Notes: generated from the sequence alone by a model not told the origin. A DNA stretch of 64,000 nucleotides from Eubacteriaceae bacterium (GCA_030156895.1 JASGLP010000001.1:113140-177139), one strand, 5' to 3'; shown: positions 37,801 to 46,773, counted from the stretch's first letter. Program-made: numbers and translations.

Positions 37801-38499
37801 TTGATTTATTTGTTATTATCGACTTTCCTGTTATTGGCTGCCTGGGCTTATTTTTCATGGCGCCAGCAAAAAAACTATCAGGAAGCTTTAAAACAGTTAT
37901 ACAACAATAAAAGCTTACTGGGTGTGGGATGTTCTAAGTCCTGCTTTCATCCTGGGCGCAATACAATTTTGATTCTGGCGCTCAATCAAGACAAGCAAAA
38001 GATTTGTGGCTGTCGAAAGTTATCCGGAATAAAAGTCTGGCAAGCCTTTGAAGAGTTAAAGATCTACAATAATTATTCTTTGGATGAACTCCGGGAACTG
38101 GCAATTTTAGAAGATACTTTAGTTAAGCCCAAACGCTTCAATTGGCAGAAGGATTGTCACCATAAGGGGGCGCTTTTACAAGCCATTGAAGCCCTGGACA
38201 GTCGAAGGCTGAAACAGAAGATAGATGCAATCAATCAAAGGCGACTGGAGAAAATTGAAGCGTCATTAGCGGTTGGTACTTTTCCAGGTCATACAATAAT
38301 CGAAGACAAGATAGAAGATAGTATCGAAGACAATATCGTAGATAGCATAAAAGACGATATTGAAGATTATACAGAAGATAATATTGAAAATAACCTAGAA
38401 GATGGCACTAAAGATGATATTGAAAGTAACCTAGCAGTTCCGATTGAAGAGGACAAAGAAAATGACCTAAAGGAGGACAATGATGAAAGTTTTAGCTGA
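37801..38499 (+). CDS. gutM: Glucitol operon activator GutM-like protein with acidic repeat tail
   Basis: A 232-residue protein starting at TTG 37801. It has a membrane segment at residues 2-18, then a GutM-like region (NKSLLGVGCSKSCFHPGR, IKVWQAFEELKIY). GutM proteins sit in glucitol PTS operons and are called activators, although this one looks membrane-bound. Residues about 166-210 form a tail of four-residue repeats around I-E-D-x, encoded by a 12-nt period repeat; typical GutM proteins are much shorter. The gene overlaps srlA by 20 bp. Confidence 0.75.
   Translation: MIYLLLSTFLLLAAWAYFSWRQQKNYQEALKQLYNNKSLLGVGCSKSCFHPGRNTILILALNQDKQKICGCRKLSGIKVWQAFEELKIYNNYSLDELRELAILEDTLVKPKRFNWQKDCHHKGALLQAIEALDSRRLKQKIDAINQRRLEKIEASLAVGTFPGHTIIEDKIEDSIEDNIVDSIKDDIEDYTEDNIENNLEDGTKDDIESNLAVPIEEDKENDLKEDNDESFS
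38297..38436 (+). repeat. Imperfect 12-nt tandem repeat inside gutM
   Basis: About eleven units of a degenerate 12-mer resembling GAAGATAATATT encode the Ile-Glu-Asp-rich tail. Such coding repeats can change length by slippage in whole codons. Confidence 0.7.
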
Positions 38500-39013
38500 T
38501 GCCGGAGAACATATTTATGGCCTTTTTCAAAAAGGCGGTGAATTTCTGATTATGTATCTGGAAGAATTTTTACCAGTAATCCTTCTGCTGATTGTGCTGA
38601 TTAACATTATCAAACATGTGATAGGCAAAGAGCGAGTTGAAAAGCTGCTTGTCTTAACCGCAAAGAATGGTGTGACCCGTTGGTTGTTGTTACCGTTTTT
38701 AGCAGTTATTCTATTGGATGGTTCGGAAATTTTCAGACCGGCTGCCCTGCTTAAGCAAGGACAAAAGGCTTCTTATATTGACGCGGTTACGACTTTTTCA
38801 CATCCGGCAACTGGCTTGTTTCCTGGTGCCCGTTCAAAAGAGTTGTTTATTTTTTTAGGTATCGCAGCTGGTGCTTATATGGCCGGATATGATGTTTCCT
38901 TTATAGCGATAATCTATTTCATTACCGGGGTCTGTGTGGCCTTATTGCGGGCTCTGATCACCCGGATTGTGTTTGTAATCTTGACCAAACAGCAAAAGAA
39001 TAAAGAGGTTTAA
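38480..39013 (+). CDS. srlA: PTS glucitol/sorbitol transporter subunit IIC
   Basis: A 177-residue membrane subunit of the glucitol PTS permease. It has about four helices, the motifs FLPVILLLIVLINIIKHVIG and SHPATGLFPGARSKELF, and a C-terminal helix pair. It brings the hexitol across the membrane while the EIIB subunit phosphorylates it. The start (ATG or the codon just before) follows AAAGGAGG within gutM. srlE begins 3 bp after it. Confidence 0.9.
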   Translation: MMKVLADAGEHIYGLFQKGGEFLIMYLEEFLPVILLLIVLINIIKHVIGKERVEKLLVLTAKNGVTRWLLLPFLAVILLDGSEIFRPAALLKQGQKASYIDAVTTFSHPATGLFPGARSKELFIFLGIAAGAYMAGYDVSFIAIIYFITGVCVALLRALITRIVFVILTKQQKNKEV

Positions 39014-39016
39014 GCC

Positions 39017-40006
39017 ATGTTTTCAACAGTATTTATCGAAAAGGGCCAAGATGGCTGGGGTGGTCCCCTCTTACTTGAGCCCAGCGAAAATAAGAATAAA
39101 ATCGTCTCAATTACAGGCGGCGGCATTGATGAGGTTAGCCAAAAGATTGCCGACCTGAGTGGCGGCCAGGCAGTCGATGGTTTTAATGAAGCCGTAGCTG
39201 ACCAGGAAACCTTATGTGTGGTGATAAATTGCGGGGGAATGCTGCGCTGCGGCCTCTATCCCAAAAAAGAAATTCCTACTATTAACCTGGTTGCGATTGG
39301 CCCATCGGGTGCTTTTAAGGATTTTATGACCGAAGAACTCTATGTGTCTGGGGTTAAGCAGGAAAATGTTTTTCGGGTGGAGAATCTTGAGGTTTTTGAC
39401 GCTTTGAAACCTGAACCGCCTGTTGCGATTGAAGCTGAAGAAATTGTTATTGAAAAAGAAGCAGCAATAAAGCCTAAGCGAAAAGAACGGAAAAAAAATA
39501 CACGTAAAAATTCTGAAAACCTGCTTTTAAATGCCGGCCGGGAAACGGTGGACACAGCCGTCAAAGATATTCTGCCGATGATGGTGGTATTTGCTTTAAT
39601 GGCTGGAGTGATTATGTATACCGGGGCAGGGGAGTTAATGAAAGATTACCTATTCCCTTATTTGGGTACGCTACCAGGCCTTTTGTTACTGTCACTGTTT
39701 GTAGCTATACCAGTCTTTTCACCACGACTGGGGTCGCAGGCCATCGTCGGGCAGTTTTTATCATTACTGATTGGAATTGGAATTGCTTTGAGTGCTTTAC
39801 CGATTTATCTGGCCCTGCCGGCTTTATTTGCAGTAAATGCTCAGGCTGGTTGTGATTCTTTAAAAAAGGCTTTGGCCATGGCTGAAGCCGATGAAGACAG
39901 CACAGAAATCGGAGTCAAAGCGATCCTCATATCTAGACTTCTTACCGGTCCCCTTTCAGTTGGCCTTGCGATTATGATTGCATTGTGGTTATATGGTCTA
40001 ATGTAA
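39017..40006 (+). CDS. srlE: PTS glucitol/sorbitol transporter subunit IIB
   Basis: A 329-residue subunit with a soluble IIB domain at residues 1-130 (KGQDGWGGPLLLEP, VVINCGGMLRCGLYPKK) and a membrane part at about 185-329. The membrane part ends in VGQFLSLLIGIG and LPALFAVNAQAGCDS. A charged Lys/Arg linker (about 145-170) joins the two. The operon as seen lacks the IIA gene (srlB) and sorbitol-6-phosphate dehydrogenase; an HPr gene takes their place, so those functions must be encoded elsewhere. Confidence 0.9.
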   Translation: MFSTVFIEKGQDGWGGPLLLEPSENKNKIVSITGGGIDEVSQKIADLSGGQAVDGFNEAVADQETLCVVINCGGMLRCGLYPKKEIPTINLVAIGPSGAFKDFMTEELYVSGVKQENVFRVENLEVFDALKPEPPVAIEAEEIVIEKEAAIKPKRKERKKNTRKNSENLLLNAGRETVDTAVKDILPMMVVFALMAGVIMYTGAGELMKDYLFPYLGTLPGLLLLSLFVAIPVFSPRLGSQAIVGQFLSLLIGIGIALSALPIYLALPALFAVNAQAGCDSLKKALAMAEADEDSTEIGVKAILISRLLTGPLSVGLAIMIALWLYGLM

Positions 40007-40114
40007 ATTTTTTTCAAAATGAATTAATATAGAAAGCAATTGCGGGTAGAAAATGTATAAGACAATGATAATCGCAATTTGAGATATGAAGTTCATGAAA
40101 GGAAAGGGATTAAG

Positions 40115-40387
40115 ATGCATCGAAAAGAAGTAAAGATTATTAACGACGCAGGTTTGCATGCCCGGCCAGCAGCGGAATTCTGCCGCACTGCCAGTCAGTT
40201 CAACTCGGAAATTTTGATTAAAAAGATGGGCGGTGATGAACGGCACGGAAATGCAAAATCAGTGATCAGTGTCGTGACCATGCGGGTTGAAAAGGGCATG
40301 AACCTTTTAATTACTGCTGAAGGCAATGACGAAATGATCGCTGTCGAAACCCTGGCAGCGCTAGTCAACAGCGGATTCGGAGAATAA
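40115..40387 (+). CDS. ptsH: Phosphocarrier protein HPr
   Basis: A 90-residue HPr. His15 lies in NDAGLHARPAAEF and takes phosphate from enzyme I. A serine at about residue 49 (AKSVISVV) corresponds to Ser46, the HPr-kinase site used in carbon catabolite control. It starts at ATG 40115 with AAAGGAAAGGG upstream. It lies 108 bp behind srlE. It may be the general HPr or one dedicated to this permease. Confidence 0.9.
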   Translation: MHRKEVKIINDAGLHARPAAEFCRTASQFNSEILIKKMGGDERHGNAKSVISVVTMRVEKGMNLLITAEGNDEMIAVETLAALVNSGFGE

Positions 40388-40415
40388 AAAACAGGCCTAG
40401 CCTGTTGGTGTGTAC

Positions 40416-40635
40416 AAAACCCGCACCGACCAATTGGATTTCGTAGTCTGCGCGCGGCCACAGGAACTATGTTCCTTTTGGCTCGCGGACAGTCGCCAAA
40501 TATAAATAAATTTTACTTGGCTCGTTGCCTTCGCGAAGATTCGTACAGTTGCCCAATTTGTATGTATTAATGATCTACATGTTCTAGCAACTGTTCGCCC
40601 CGAGGCAGACAACTGAAAAGCCAATTGTCGGTGCT
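40416..40635 (+). repeat. Foldback element copy E, with an internal insertion
   Basis: Outer and inner arms match the other full copies, but about 80 bp are inserted (about 40458-40538) within the left inner arm after GCGCGCGG. The insert contains the palindrome GGAACTATGTTCC and ends near TTCGCGAAG. The element lies between convergent ptsH and nifV(alpha). Near-identical palindromes flank it: ACAGGCCTAGCCTGT at 40391-40405 and ACAGGCCTGGCCTGT at 40672-40686. Confidence 0.92.
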
Positions 40636-40671
40636 TTGGTAGGTGTTCATAATTAACGATTCGTCACTCTT

Positions 40672-40692
40672 ACAGGCCTGGCCTGTTTTTTT
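40672..40692 (+). terminator. Intrinsic terminator between ptsH and nifV
   Basis: ACAGGCC and GGCCTGT pair around one base, followed by seven Ts on the plus strand. The twin palindrome at 40391-40405 lacks a T-run. Confidence 0.75.
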
Positions 40693-41482
40693 ATTTGAAA
40701 ATTGTGGGATAAAGCGAGGATTGGTGCCATTTTAGTTCATCGAGGTCAATCCCGAACTTGAAATGGGCGGCTCCAGCTGTCAGCAGGTGTTCCAGATTGC
40801 AGTTGCCGGCACGCTCACCTATACCAAAGAGGGTACAATCGGCATAAGTGGCGCCGCTTTTCAAACCCTGAATAGAATTGGCAACGGCCATACCTAAGTC
40901 ATTATGCATGTGAATTTCAATATTGATGTTTTGAGGCAGTGCGGCCACAGCCTCTTTGCATAAACGGGGGGTAAAGATGCCGACCGTGTCTGAAAAGCGT
41001 AAGGTTGTGGCGCCTAATTCAATGCCCTTTTTTATCAGTGTTTTAACAAAGGTGGCATCTGCTCGGGAAGCATCTTCAAGCCCCAGCGTGAATTCTTTTC
41101 CGGCAGATCGAATCCGGTCAGCGCAGTGGCTTAACTCATCCAGCACTTGTTTTTTTGTTTTCTTGAGTTTTTCTTTGATTAAAAGATCGGAGGCTGGTGC
41201 ACAAACATGAATAATGTCAGCGCCGCAATTGATGGAAGCTTCAATGTCAGCTATTTTCATCCGGTTCCAGCCGATAATTTTTGATCGTCGGCAAGTCGAT
41301 TTAATGCGCTCGAAGCTTTTACATTCTTCTTTACCCATTGCCGGCGTGCCGGCTTCAATTCTGGCCACTCCCATTTGATCGAGGGATTTGGCGATGGCCA
41401 CTTTTTCATCATGGGTAAAGGCCAGTCCAGGAGTTTGTTCGCCATCTCTAAGGGTTGTATCAACAATATATTTTTGCATCAT
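40691..41482 (-). CDS. nifV: Homocitrate synthase, N-terminal (alpha) part
   Basis: A 263-residue protein covering the catalytic TIM barrel of homocitrate synthase, with DTTLRDGEQTPGLAFTHDEK at the start and the metal-binding HMHNDLGMAVANS near the end. The C-terminal domain of full-length NifV (about 380 residues) is missing and encoded by the upstream gene. This matches the split nifV of Clostridium pasteurianum, where alpha is the amino part. Homocitrate is a ligand of the iron-molybdenum cofactor. GGAGGTCC precedes the start; it overlaps nifV(omega) by 23 bp and is the last nif gene. Confidence 0.9.
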   Translation of the reverse strand: MMQKYIVDTTLRDGEQTPGLAFTHDEKVAIAKSLDQMGVARIEAGTPAMGKEECKSFERIKSTCRRSKIIGWNRMKIADIEASINCGADIIHVCAPASDLLIKEKLKKTKKQVLDELSHCADRIRSAGKEFTLGLEDASRADATFVKTLIKKGIELGATTLRFSDTVGIFTPRLCKEAVAALPQNINIEIHMHNDLGMAVANSIQGLKSGATYADCTLFGIGERAGNCNLEHLLTAGAAHFKFGIDLDELKWHQSSLYPTIFK

Positions 41483-42389
41483 TTTGGACCTCCATCACAA
41501 GATTTGCCAGTTCAAGATCGGAGAGGTTGCGACCCAGTTGGCTGCAACGTTCCCTGATAGTCTGTAACATTCTTTTTAAACAGGAATCTGAAAGCTGATA
41601 GGATTTTAGCTTATGGTCGATTGACTTTTGACCAGAGTGTTTACCCAGGACAATTTCTCGTTCCTGACCGACAATTTGTGGATCAAATGGTTCATAAATG
41701 GCCGGATTTTTAAGGATGCCATCCACATGGATACCGGATTCGACTTTAAAGATTTGCTCGCCAAGTACGGGTTTATTGGCGGGAATAAGCGCTTGGGAGA
41801 AGTCGAGGAAGGCTTTTTTTGCCGTTTGTAAGTTTGATAAGTCACCCTCAAATTTGTCCGGGCAATGATAGGTCAGACTCATTAAAACTTCTTCCAGAGG
41901 AGCCATCTGACCGATGCCGGTAAAGCTGGCACTGACGCTTTGGCCGCCCAGGGTGATCCATTCCATGGCCAGAGCAGTGCCACAATGAAGGCGATTGTCA
42001 GGACAGAAATTAAGGGCAAAGGGGCTTGTCTGAAAAAGATCCATAAAATAAACAAGCTCATCAGTAGCCAATAAATCACTGATACCGGTTAATGAGCAGG
42101 ATCCTTCAGTATCAGGCTGTTGATCTTTTGAGATATCAAATTGCTGATAGGGGTTTTCGTTCAGTGACAGATTCTGATAGTGATCAAGGCTTAAAAGACA
42201 GGAAGGAATGGTAGAAAGCCCTTTAAACTTGTGAGCAAGTTCAGGGAAAACCCTAAAAAAAAGGGCAGGGGTCCCCTCGATATGGGTGACCCCGCTTTTA
42301 AACAGACTGGTGAAAAATGTTGAAAGTGCTTCACGCCCGGCGTGAGAAGTGTTTACGTGACCCATAGTCCGATCAATAATGGTAATCAT
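41460..42389 (-). CDS. nifV: Homocitrate synthase, C-terminal (omega) part
   Basis: A 309-residue protein. Its last 130 residues carry the C-terminal homocitrate synthase signature (FKVESGIHVDGILKNP, REIVLGKHSG). The first half is barrel-like (MEWITLGGQSVSASFTGIGQ) but lacks the catalytic TLRDGEQ motif, reading IDRTMGHVNTSHAGREAL instead. It presumably forms a complex with the alpha part. The start has AGGAAGAGG upstream. Confidence 0.87.
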   Translation of the reverse strand: MITIIDRTMGHVNTSHAGREALSTFFTSLFKSGVTHIEGTPALFFRVFPELAHKFKGLSTIPSCLLSLDHYQNLSLNENPYQQFDISKDQQPDTEGSCSLTGISDLLATDELVYFMDLFQTSPFALNFCPDNRLHCGTALAMEWITLGGQSVSASFTGIGQMAPLEEVLMSLTYHCPDKFEGDLSNLQTAKKAFLDFSQALIPANKPVLGEQIFKVESGIHVDGILKNPAIYEPFDPQIVGQEREIVLGKHSGQKSIDHKLKSYQLSDSCLKRMLQTIRERCSQLGRNLSDLELANLVMEVQNDAKIYC

Positions 42390-42406
42390 TGTGTACCTCT
42401 TCCTGT

Positions 42407-42715
42407 TTAGATCAGGAGGTCTTCGACGGGGGTGCCTCCTTCAATATGTTCGTCCATAATTCTTTCCACATCATCGGGAGATACATTCCCGTACCAGACA
42501 CCTTCGGGATAAACAACCACAATTGGTCCTTTATCACAGATGCCGAAGCAGCCGGTATTGTTAATCATAATATCTCCTGATAATTCCCGATCATCAATTT
42601 CTTCCAGAAAAGTCTGGACGATATTGACACCTTTCTGCTGATAGCAGTAACCCTGCTGCGTTCCATTAATTCGACAGCTTGTACATACAAAAATGTGATG
42701 CTTGGGTGTAACCAT
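42407..42715 (-). CDS. Thioredoxin-like [2Fe-2S] ferredoxin
   Basis: A 102-residue protein of the Shethna-type ferredoxin family. Four cysteines could hold a 2Fe-2S cluster: two in FVCTSCRINGTQQGYC and two in NNTGCFGICDKGP. Such ferredoxins occur in nif clusters and have been linked to nitrogenase maturation or protection. It follows nifN-B by 1 bp and precedes nifV(omega) by 17 bp, so it is part of the operon. Confidence 0.9.
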   Translation of the reverse strand: MVTPKHHIFVCTSCRINGTQQGYCYQQKGVNIVQTFLEEIDDRELSGDIMINNTGCFGICDKGPIVVVYPEGVWYGNVSPDDVERIMDEHIEGGTPVEDLLI

Positions 42716-42716
42716 A

Positions 42717-45398
42717 TTAGATTCCTCCTGATACTTTTAATATTGATTGTGCCGCGTTTTTAACGGCATCTTCAATCCGGTCATAGGTTGAAAAGACTTT
42801 AATTCCTTTTTTTTCAAGGCGATTGCTGGGCCCATCACCGATTCGCATGGAGATGACACCATCACAGTCTTCCAGTTCTCTTAATATATTGGCGATCTTA
42901 TCTTCTTTATCGTCGCAATTTTCTGCACCGTCACAGTACTTTTTGACAGTTCGTTTCTCTTTAAAGGCGACAGCATCTTTTGTGTAATCATAGATATAGA
43001 GTTCTGTTGCCTGGCCAAAATGCTGGTCAACCAAGGATCCGCTTTTAGAAATAGTGGCAAAGCGCAGCGGTTTTTCTGTAGCTTCCTTTGCTTCTGATTC
43101 TTTGGTCAGATTTCTGAATTCGATTGACTGATCCTGGTCAAGCTTGCCGATGGCATCTGCCCGACACTGTTTACAGTGATACATCTGTTTTAAGTGAAGA
43201 CCACAGCGGTCTCTGATTTCGGTGATTTCGTGATTAGTGGCGATTTCCAGGCCTTCAAAGGCAGATCCTTTAACCGGAATCAGAGGCATGATATTGGAAA
43301 TATAACAGCCCAGATCACGCATGGTTTTAACTACTTCTTCGATATGACCATCATTAATGCCTTTTAAGGTAACCGTATTGATTTTTACCACAACTCCTAG
43401 ATCTACCAGCATCTTGATACCTGCCAGCTGATTGGCCAAAAGAATTGATGCAGCGGCTTCGCCCACATAATGTTTGCCCATAAAATTGACAAATTTGTAA
43501 ATTTTGGCTCCAATGGCGGGATCAACAGCATTAACCGTTACTGTAACATGAGAGACATTTAAATCAGCCAGTTCTTTGGCATGATAGGGGAGCATCAGGC
43601 CATTGGTTGAGACGCAGAAGGTGATGTTGGGATCATCTTCATGAATCATTTCCAGCGCTTTTTTGGTTTCATCAAAGTTGGCCAGGGCATCCCCTGGGCC
43701 GGCAATACCGATAACCGTCAGGTTTTCAACTTTTTCTTTAACCAGCTTATATTTAGCAAAAGCTTCTTCAGGAGAAAGGACAGAAGTGGTTACCCCTGGT
43801 CGGCTCTCATTCATACAGTCATACTTTCTGACGCAATAGTTACACTGAATGTTACATTTCGGCGCAATTGGCAGATGCATGCGGGAATTCTTTTGTGAAG
43901 CCCCACAGTTAAAACAGGGATGGTTGGCTGTTTTTTCTTCTAAGGTCATGGCTTTATTTGTCGTCACAGGGGTCACCTCTTTCGTTATTATTGGGGTTTC
44001 AAGTCCGTATTTACTTTTGGGGCCTTCTTCATAATATTTATTGTAGAGTGCTTCCCTGAAGCCTCCTTCAACCTTCCTGAGAAGGGTGTTGGTCATTTTA
44101 TCGAGTAAATCTAACGAACCATCATAGCCAAGGGTGCGTATTCTTTGTCCGCCAACCTGATCATGAATCGGGAAGGCACAACGGATCAGGGGAATGCCGC
44201 TTTTTTCTTCAATTCGGCGAGCATCTGAATTACCCAGCATCATGTTGGCATCAAGTCGGAGGGCTTCAGCTTCGATGGTTTCAAAGTCAACATCGTTTAA
44301 GATGACATAATCTTCAATAAAGAGGCGATCGGCGACTTTTTGAATCAGCGGTTTGATGCGCATTTCCAGTTCTGGACAATTTGATCCGGTGGCAGTAACC
44401 ACTGGCATAATCCCATTTTCACAAGCAAGTTCAACAGCAGCCATGACAAAATCGGGTTCGCCAAATATGACGACTCGGCCTTCGGCGTTGTATTTGTGGG
44501 AATCAACCATGCCATCCAAGAAACGCCCACGGGATTTTTTAATGGCGTCAGGAACGTCAATGTCAGCAATACGGGCAAGGGTTTTAATCAGGGTATCGGT
44601 ATTTTTCAGACCAATTGGCAGATTTAATCGCTGGTAGGGAACACCATAAGTCTCGTTGAGATAGACGCCGGGAGAGAATTCTGAACGAATGCTGTTGGAA
44701 ATCTCCAGGGTTAATCTGGCGCCAGCCATCATTTTAATATCTTCAATTCCGGTACCGTTAGCAGGTAAACGATCATAGTCTGGTTTGTGGACGCCATCAA
44801 GATTTTCTGATAAATCCGGTAGCAGAATGATGTCTAAACCAAAGGCCTTAAAGAGATCCTTTAAGTAGCGGGTATCAGCTGGTGAAATCATTGAAGTAAT
44901 GACATTGATTTTTTGATTGGCTTCTATTTCCATGGGAACATTTTTGACAATGGCTTTTAAAGTTGCCATAAAGCCTTCAAATTGAGTGCCGCCGTAACCG
45001 GCAGATTGAACAGGAATAATAGTCACATGTTCGTATTCGGGATGTTCTTCATAGAAATTTTTAATAATGAAAGAAACATCTTCGCCAATGGTTTCCGCCA
45101 GACAGGTGGTGGAAACCCCGATCACTTCCGGATCATAAACTTTAATTAAGTTTTCAAGCCCCAGCTTCAGGTTTTTCTCACCGCCATAGACGGTGCCTTC
45201 TTCGGTTAAAGAAGATGAAGCAATATCCACCGGTTCATTGTAGTGGGTGGCCATATGACGTCTAATATAGGTCGAGCAGCCTTGGGAGCCGTGCAGCAGG
45301 TTCATGCACTTGCGAATGCCGTAAAAGGCATTGGCAGCCCCCATTGGCATACACATTTTGCAGGGATTTACATTTAAATTAACGAGATTTTTAGACAT
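42717..45398 (-). CDS. nifN-B: Fused NifN-NifB nitrogenase cofactor biosynthesis protein
   Basis: An 893-residue fusion. Residues about 1-440 are NifN, the scaffold partner of NifE (PCKMCMPMGAANAFYGIRKC, GVSTTCLAETIGEDV). Residues about 480-760 are NifB, a radical SAM enzyme making the 8Fe-9S-C core: its cluster motif is CNIQCNYC, with CFNCGAS upstream. The last 120 residues are the NifX-like domain (FGQATELYIYDYTKD). The same fusion exists in Clostridium pasteurianum. I use ATG 45398, with GGAGGTG upstream; the longer frame begins at a TTG inside that site. It overlaps nifE by 8 bp. Confidence 0.95.
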   Translation of the reverse strand: MSKNLVNLNVNPCKMCMPMGAANAFYGIRKCMNLLHGSQGCSTYIRRHMATHYNEPVDIASSSLTEEGTVYGGEKNLKLGLENLIKVYDPEVIGVSTTCLAETIGEDVSFIIKNFYEEHPEYEHVTIIPVQSAGYGGTQFEGFMATLKAIVKNVPMEIEANQKINVITSMISPADTRYLKDLFKAFGLDIILLPDLSENLDGVHKPDYDRLPANGTGIEDIKMMAGARLTLEISNSIRSEFSPGVYLNETYGVPYQRLNLPIGLKNTDTLIKTLARIADIDVPDAIKKSRGRFLDGMVDSHKYNAEGRVVIFGEPDFVMAAVELACENGIMPVVTATGSNCPELEMRIKPLIQKVADRLFIEDYVILNDVDFETIEAEALRLDANMMLGNSDARRIEEKSGIPLIRCAFPIHDQVGGQRIRTLGYDGSLDLLDKMTNTLLRKVEGGFREALYNKYYEEGPKSKYGLETPIITKEVTPVTTNKAMTLEEKTANHPCFNCGASQKNSRMHLPIAPKCNIQCNYCVRKYDCMNESRPGVTTSVLSPEEAFAKYKLVKEKVENLTVIGIAGPGDALANFDETKKALEMIHEDDPNITFCVSTNGLMLPYHAKELADLNVSHVTVTVNAVDPAIGAKIYKFVNFMGKHYVGEAAASILLANQLAGIKMLVDLGVVVKINTVTLKGINDGHIEEVVKTMRDLGCYISNIMPLIPVKGSAFEGLEIATNHEITEIRDRCGLHLKQMYHCKQCRADAIGKLDQDQSIEFRNLTKESEAKEATEKPLRFATISKSGSLVDQHFGQATELYIYDYTKDAVAFKEKRTVKKYCDGAENCDDKEDKIANILRELEDCDGVISMRIGDGPSNRLEKKGIKVFSTYDRIEDAVKNAAQSILKVSGGI

Positions 45399-46746
45399 CT
45401 TCGGCACCTCCAATCGTGGTCCAAACCGGGCTATTCATTGACAGATTTATTTCTGAGGCAAAGTTAAGTGCGCCTTCATATCCAGCCAGGGGATGTTTAC
45501 GTTCATGGTTGTGGTCACAGAAGGCAACGCCTAGTTTATAGGCCAGGGGTCGTTCTTTAACACCGCCAACAAGGATATCAGCCCCTTTTTCACGCATGAA
45601 TTTTTCCAGTTCGGCGGGATTGGCATCATCAAGGATAACGGCATCTTCGTCAACAAGATTGCCGATTAGTTCGTAGTCATCTTTGCTGCCAGTTTGCGAT
45701 CCAACCATAACAGTTTTCATGCCAAATTCATTAAACTGTCGAATCAGTGAAATAGCTTTAAAACCACCGCCTACATAGATGGATGCTTTTTTTCCACCCA
45801 AGTTCTTTTTGTATTTTTCAAGTAAGGGCAAAACGCGGTTGGATTCTTCCTGAGTAAAGGCTTTAGCACGGGCGATCACATCTTTATCGCCGGTAGCATA
45901 GGCGATGCGCATCAGTGAATCGGATGTATCGGTGACACCAAAGAAGGAGACTTTAATGAATGGAATATCGTAGGTTTCTTCCAGCTTTTTAGCCAGGTAG
46001 GTCATAGAACCGGCGCATTGAACCAGGTTAAGTTTAGCTTTGGGAGCTTCTCTGAGATTATCAACCGTAGCATCCCCGGTAAAATGAGAAACCACATTGA
46101 CACCGATACGTCTTAAATAAGATTTCATGATCCACATTTCGCCAGCCAGGTTAAAATCACCTAGAATATTAACACCGTCAACTTTTTCGACCGCTTCTTC
46201 TGGCTCGATCAGATCCATAATGGCATGGCAGGCCATTTTATAGCCGGTTTTCTTGGTTCCGGAGAAACCGGATGATTTGACCGGGATGACTTTAATATTG
46301 TATTTTTCTGAAGCCTGGCGACAGACCGCATCGACATCGTCTCCGATCACACCGACAATACAGGTTGCATAAATGAAAATGACTTTTGGTGAATGAGTTT
46401 CCATAACTTCATCGATGGCAGCGGCCAGCTTTTTCTCACCGCCAAAAATAACATCTTTTTCACGAAGATCAGTGGAATAGCTGTTACGATAGCCTTCCTC
46501 ACCACTTGAGAGGCTTCCTCTGATATCCCAGGTATAGCTGGCACAGCCAATGGGACCATGAACAATATGAAATGCGTCGGTTATCGGATTGAGAACGACT
46601 CGAGCGCCACAGTAAACACAGGCGCGTTGGCTGATAGCTCCGGAGACGCTCTCAGACTCGCATTTAATACCACTGCCATCGCCACTGCAGCCAGTTGAAC
46701 GGATGGATTGGGATCTTTCTGGTAAAATATCATTGGCAGTTTTCAT
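45391..46746 (-). CDS. nifE: Nitrogenase cofactor scaffold protein NifE
   Basis: A 451-residue protein resembling NifD that, with NifN, carries the cofactor precursor. Cluster-binding cysteines appear in QRACVYCGARVVLNPI, HGPIGCASYTWD and YATCIVGVIGDD. The ATG at 46746 follows AAGGAGGC; upstream in-frame starts lack a site. A terminator hairpin lies just upstream at 46774-46800, so nifE may be read at lower levels than nifHDK. Confidence 0.95.
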   Translation of the reverse strand: MKTANDILPERSQSIRSTGCSGDGSGIKCESESVSGAISQRACVYCGARVVLNPITDAFHIVHGPIGCASYTWDIRGSLSSGEEGYRNSYSTDLREKDVIFGGEKKLAAAIDEVMETHSPKVIFIYATCIVGVIGDDVDAVCRQASEKYNIKVIPVKSSGFSGTKKTGYKMACHAIMDLIEPEEAVEKVDGVNILGDFNLAGEMWIMKSYLRRIGVNVVSHFTGDATVDNLREAPKAKLNLVQCAGSMTYLAKKLEETYDIPFIKVSFFGVTDTSDSLMRIAYATGDKDVIARAKAFTQEESNRVLPLLEKYKKNLGGKKASIYVGGGFKAISLIRQFNEFGMKTVMVGSQTGSKDDYELIGNLVDEDAVILDDANPAELEKFMREKGADILVGGVKERPLAYKLGVAFCDHNHERKHPLAGYEGALNFASEINLSMNSPVWTTIGGAEDV

Positions 46747-46773
46747 TTTAGCCTCCTTATATAATAATGATTG

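Noticed and set aside
40691..42389. Split nifV as a frameshifted pseudogene
   Set aside because: Both parts have their own starts and ribosome sites, and order and overlap match the known functional split in Clostridium pasteurianum rather than a broken single gene.
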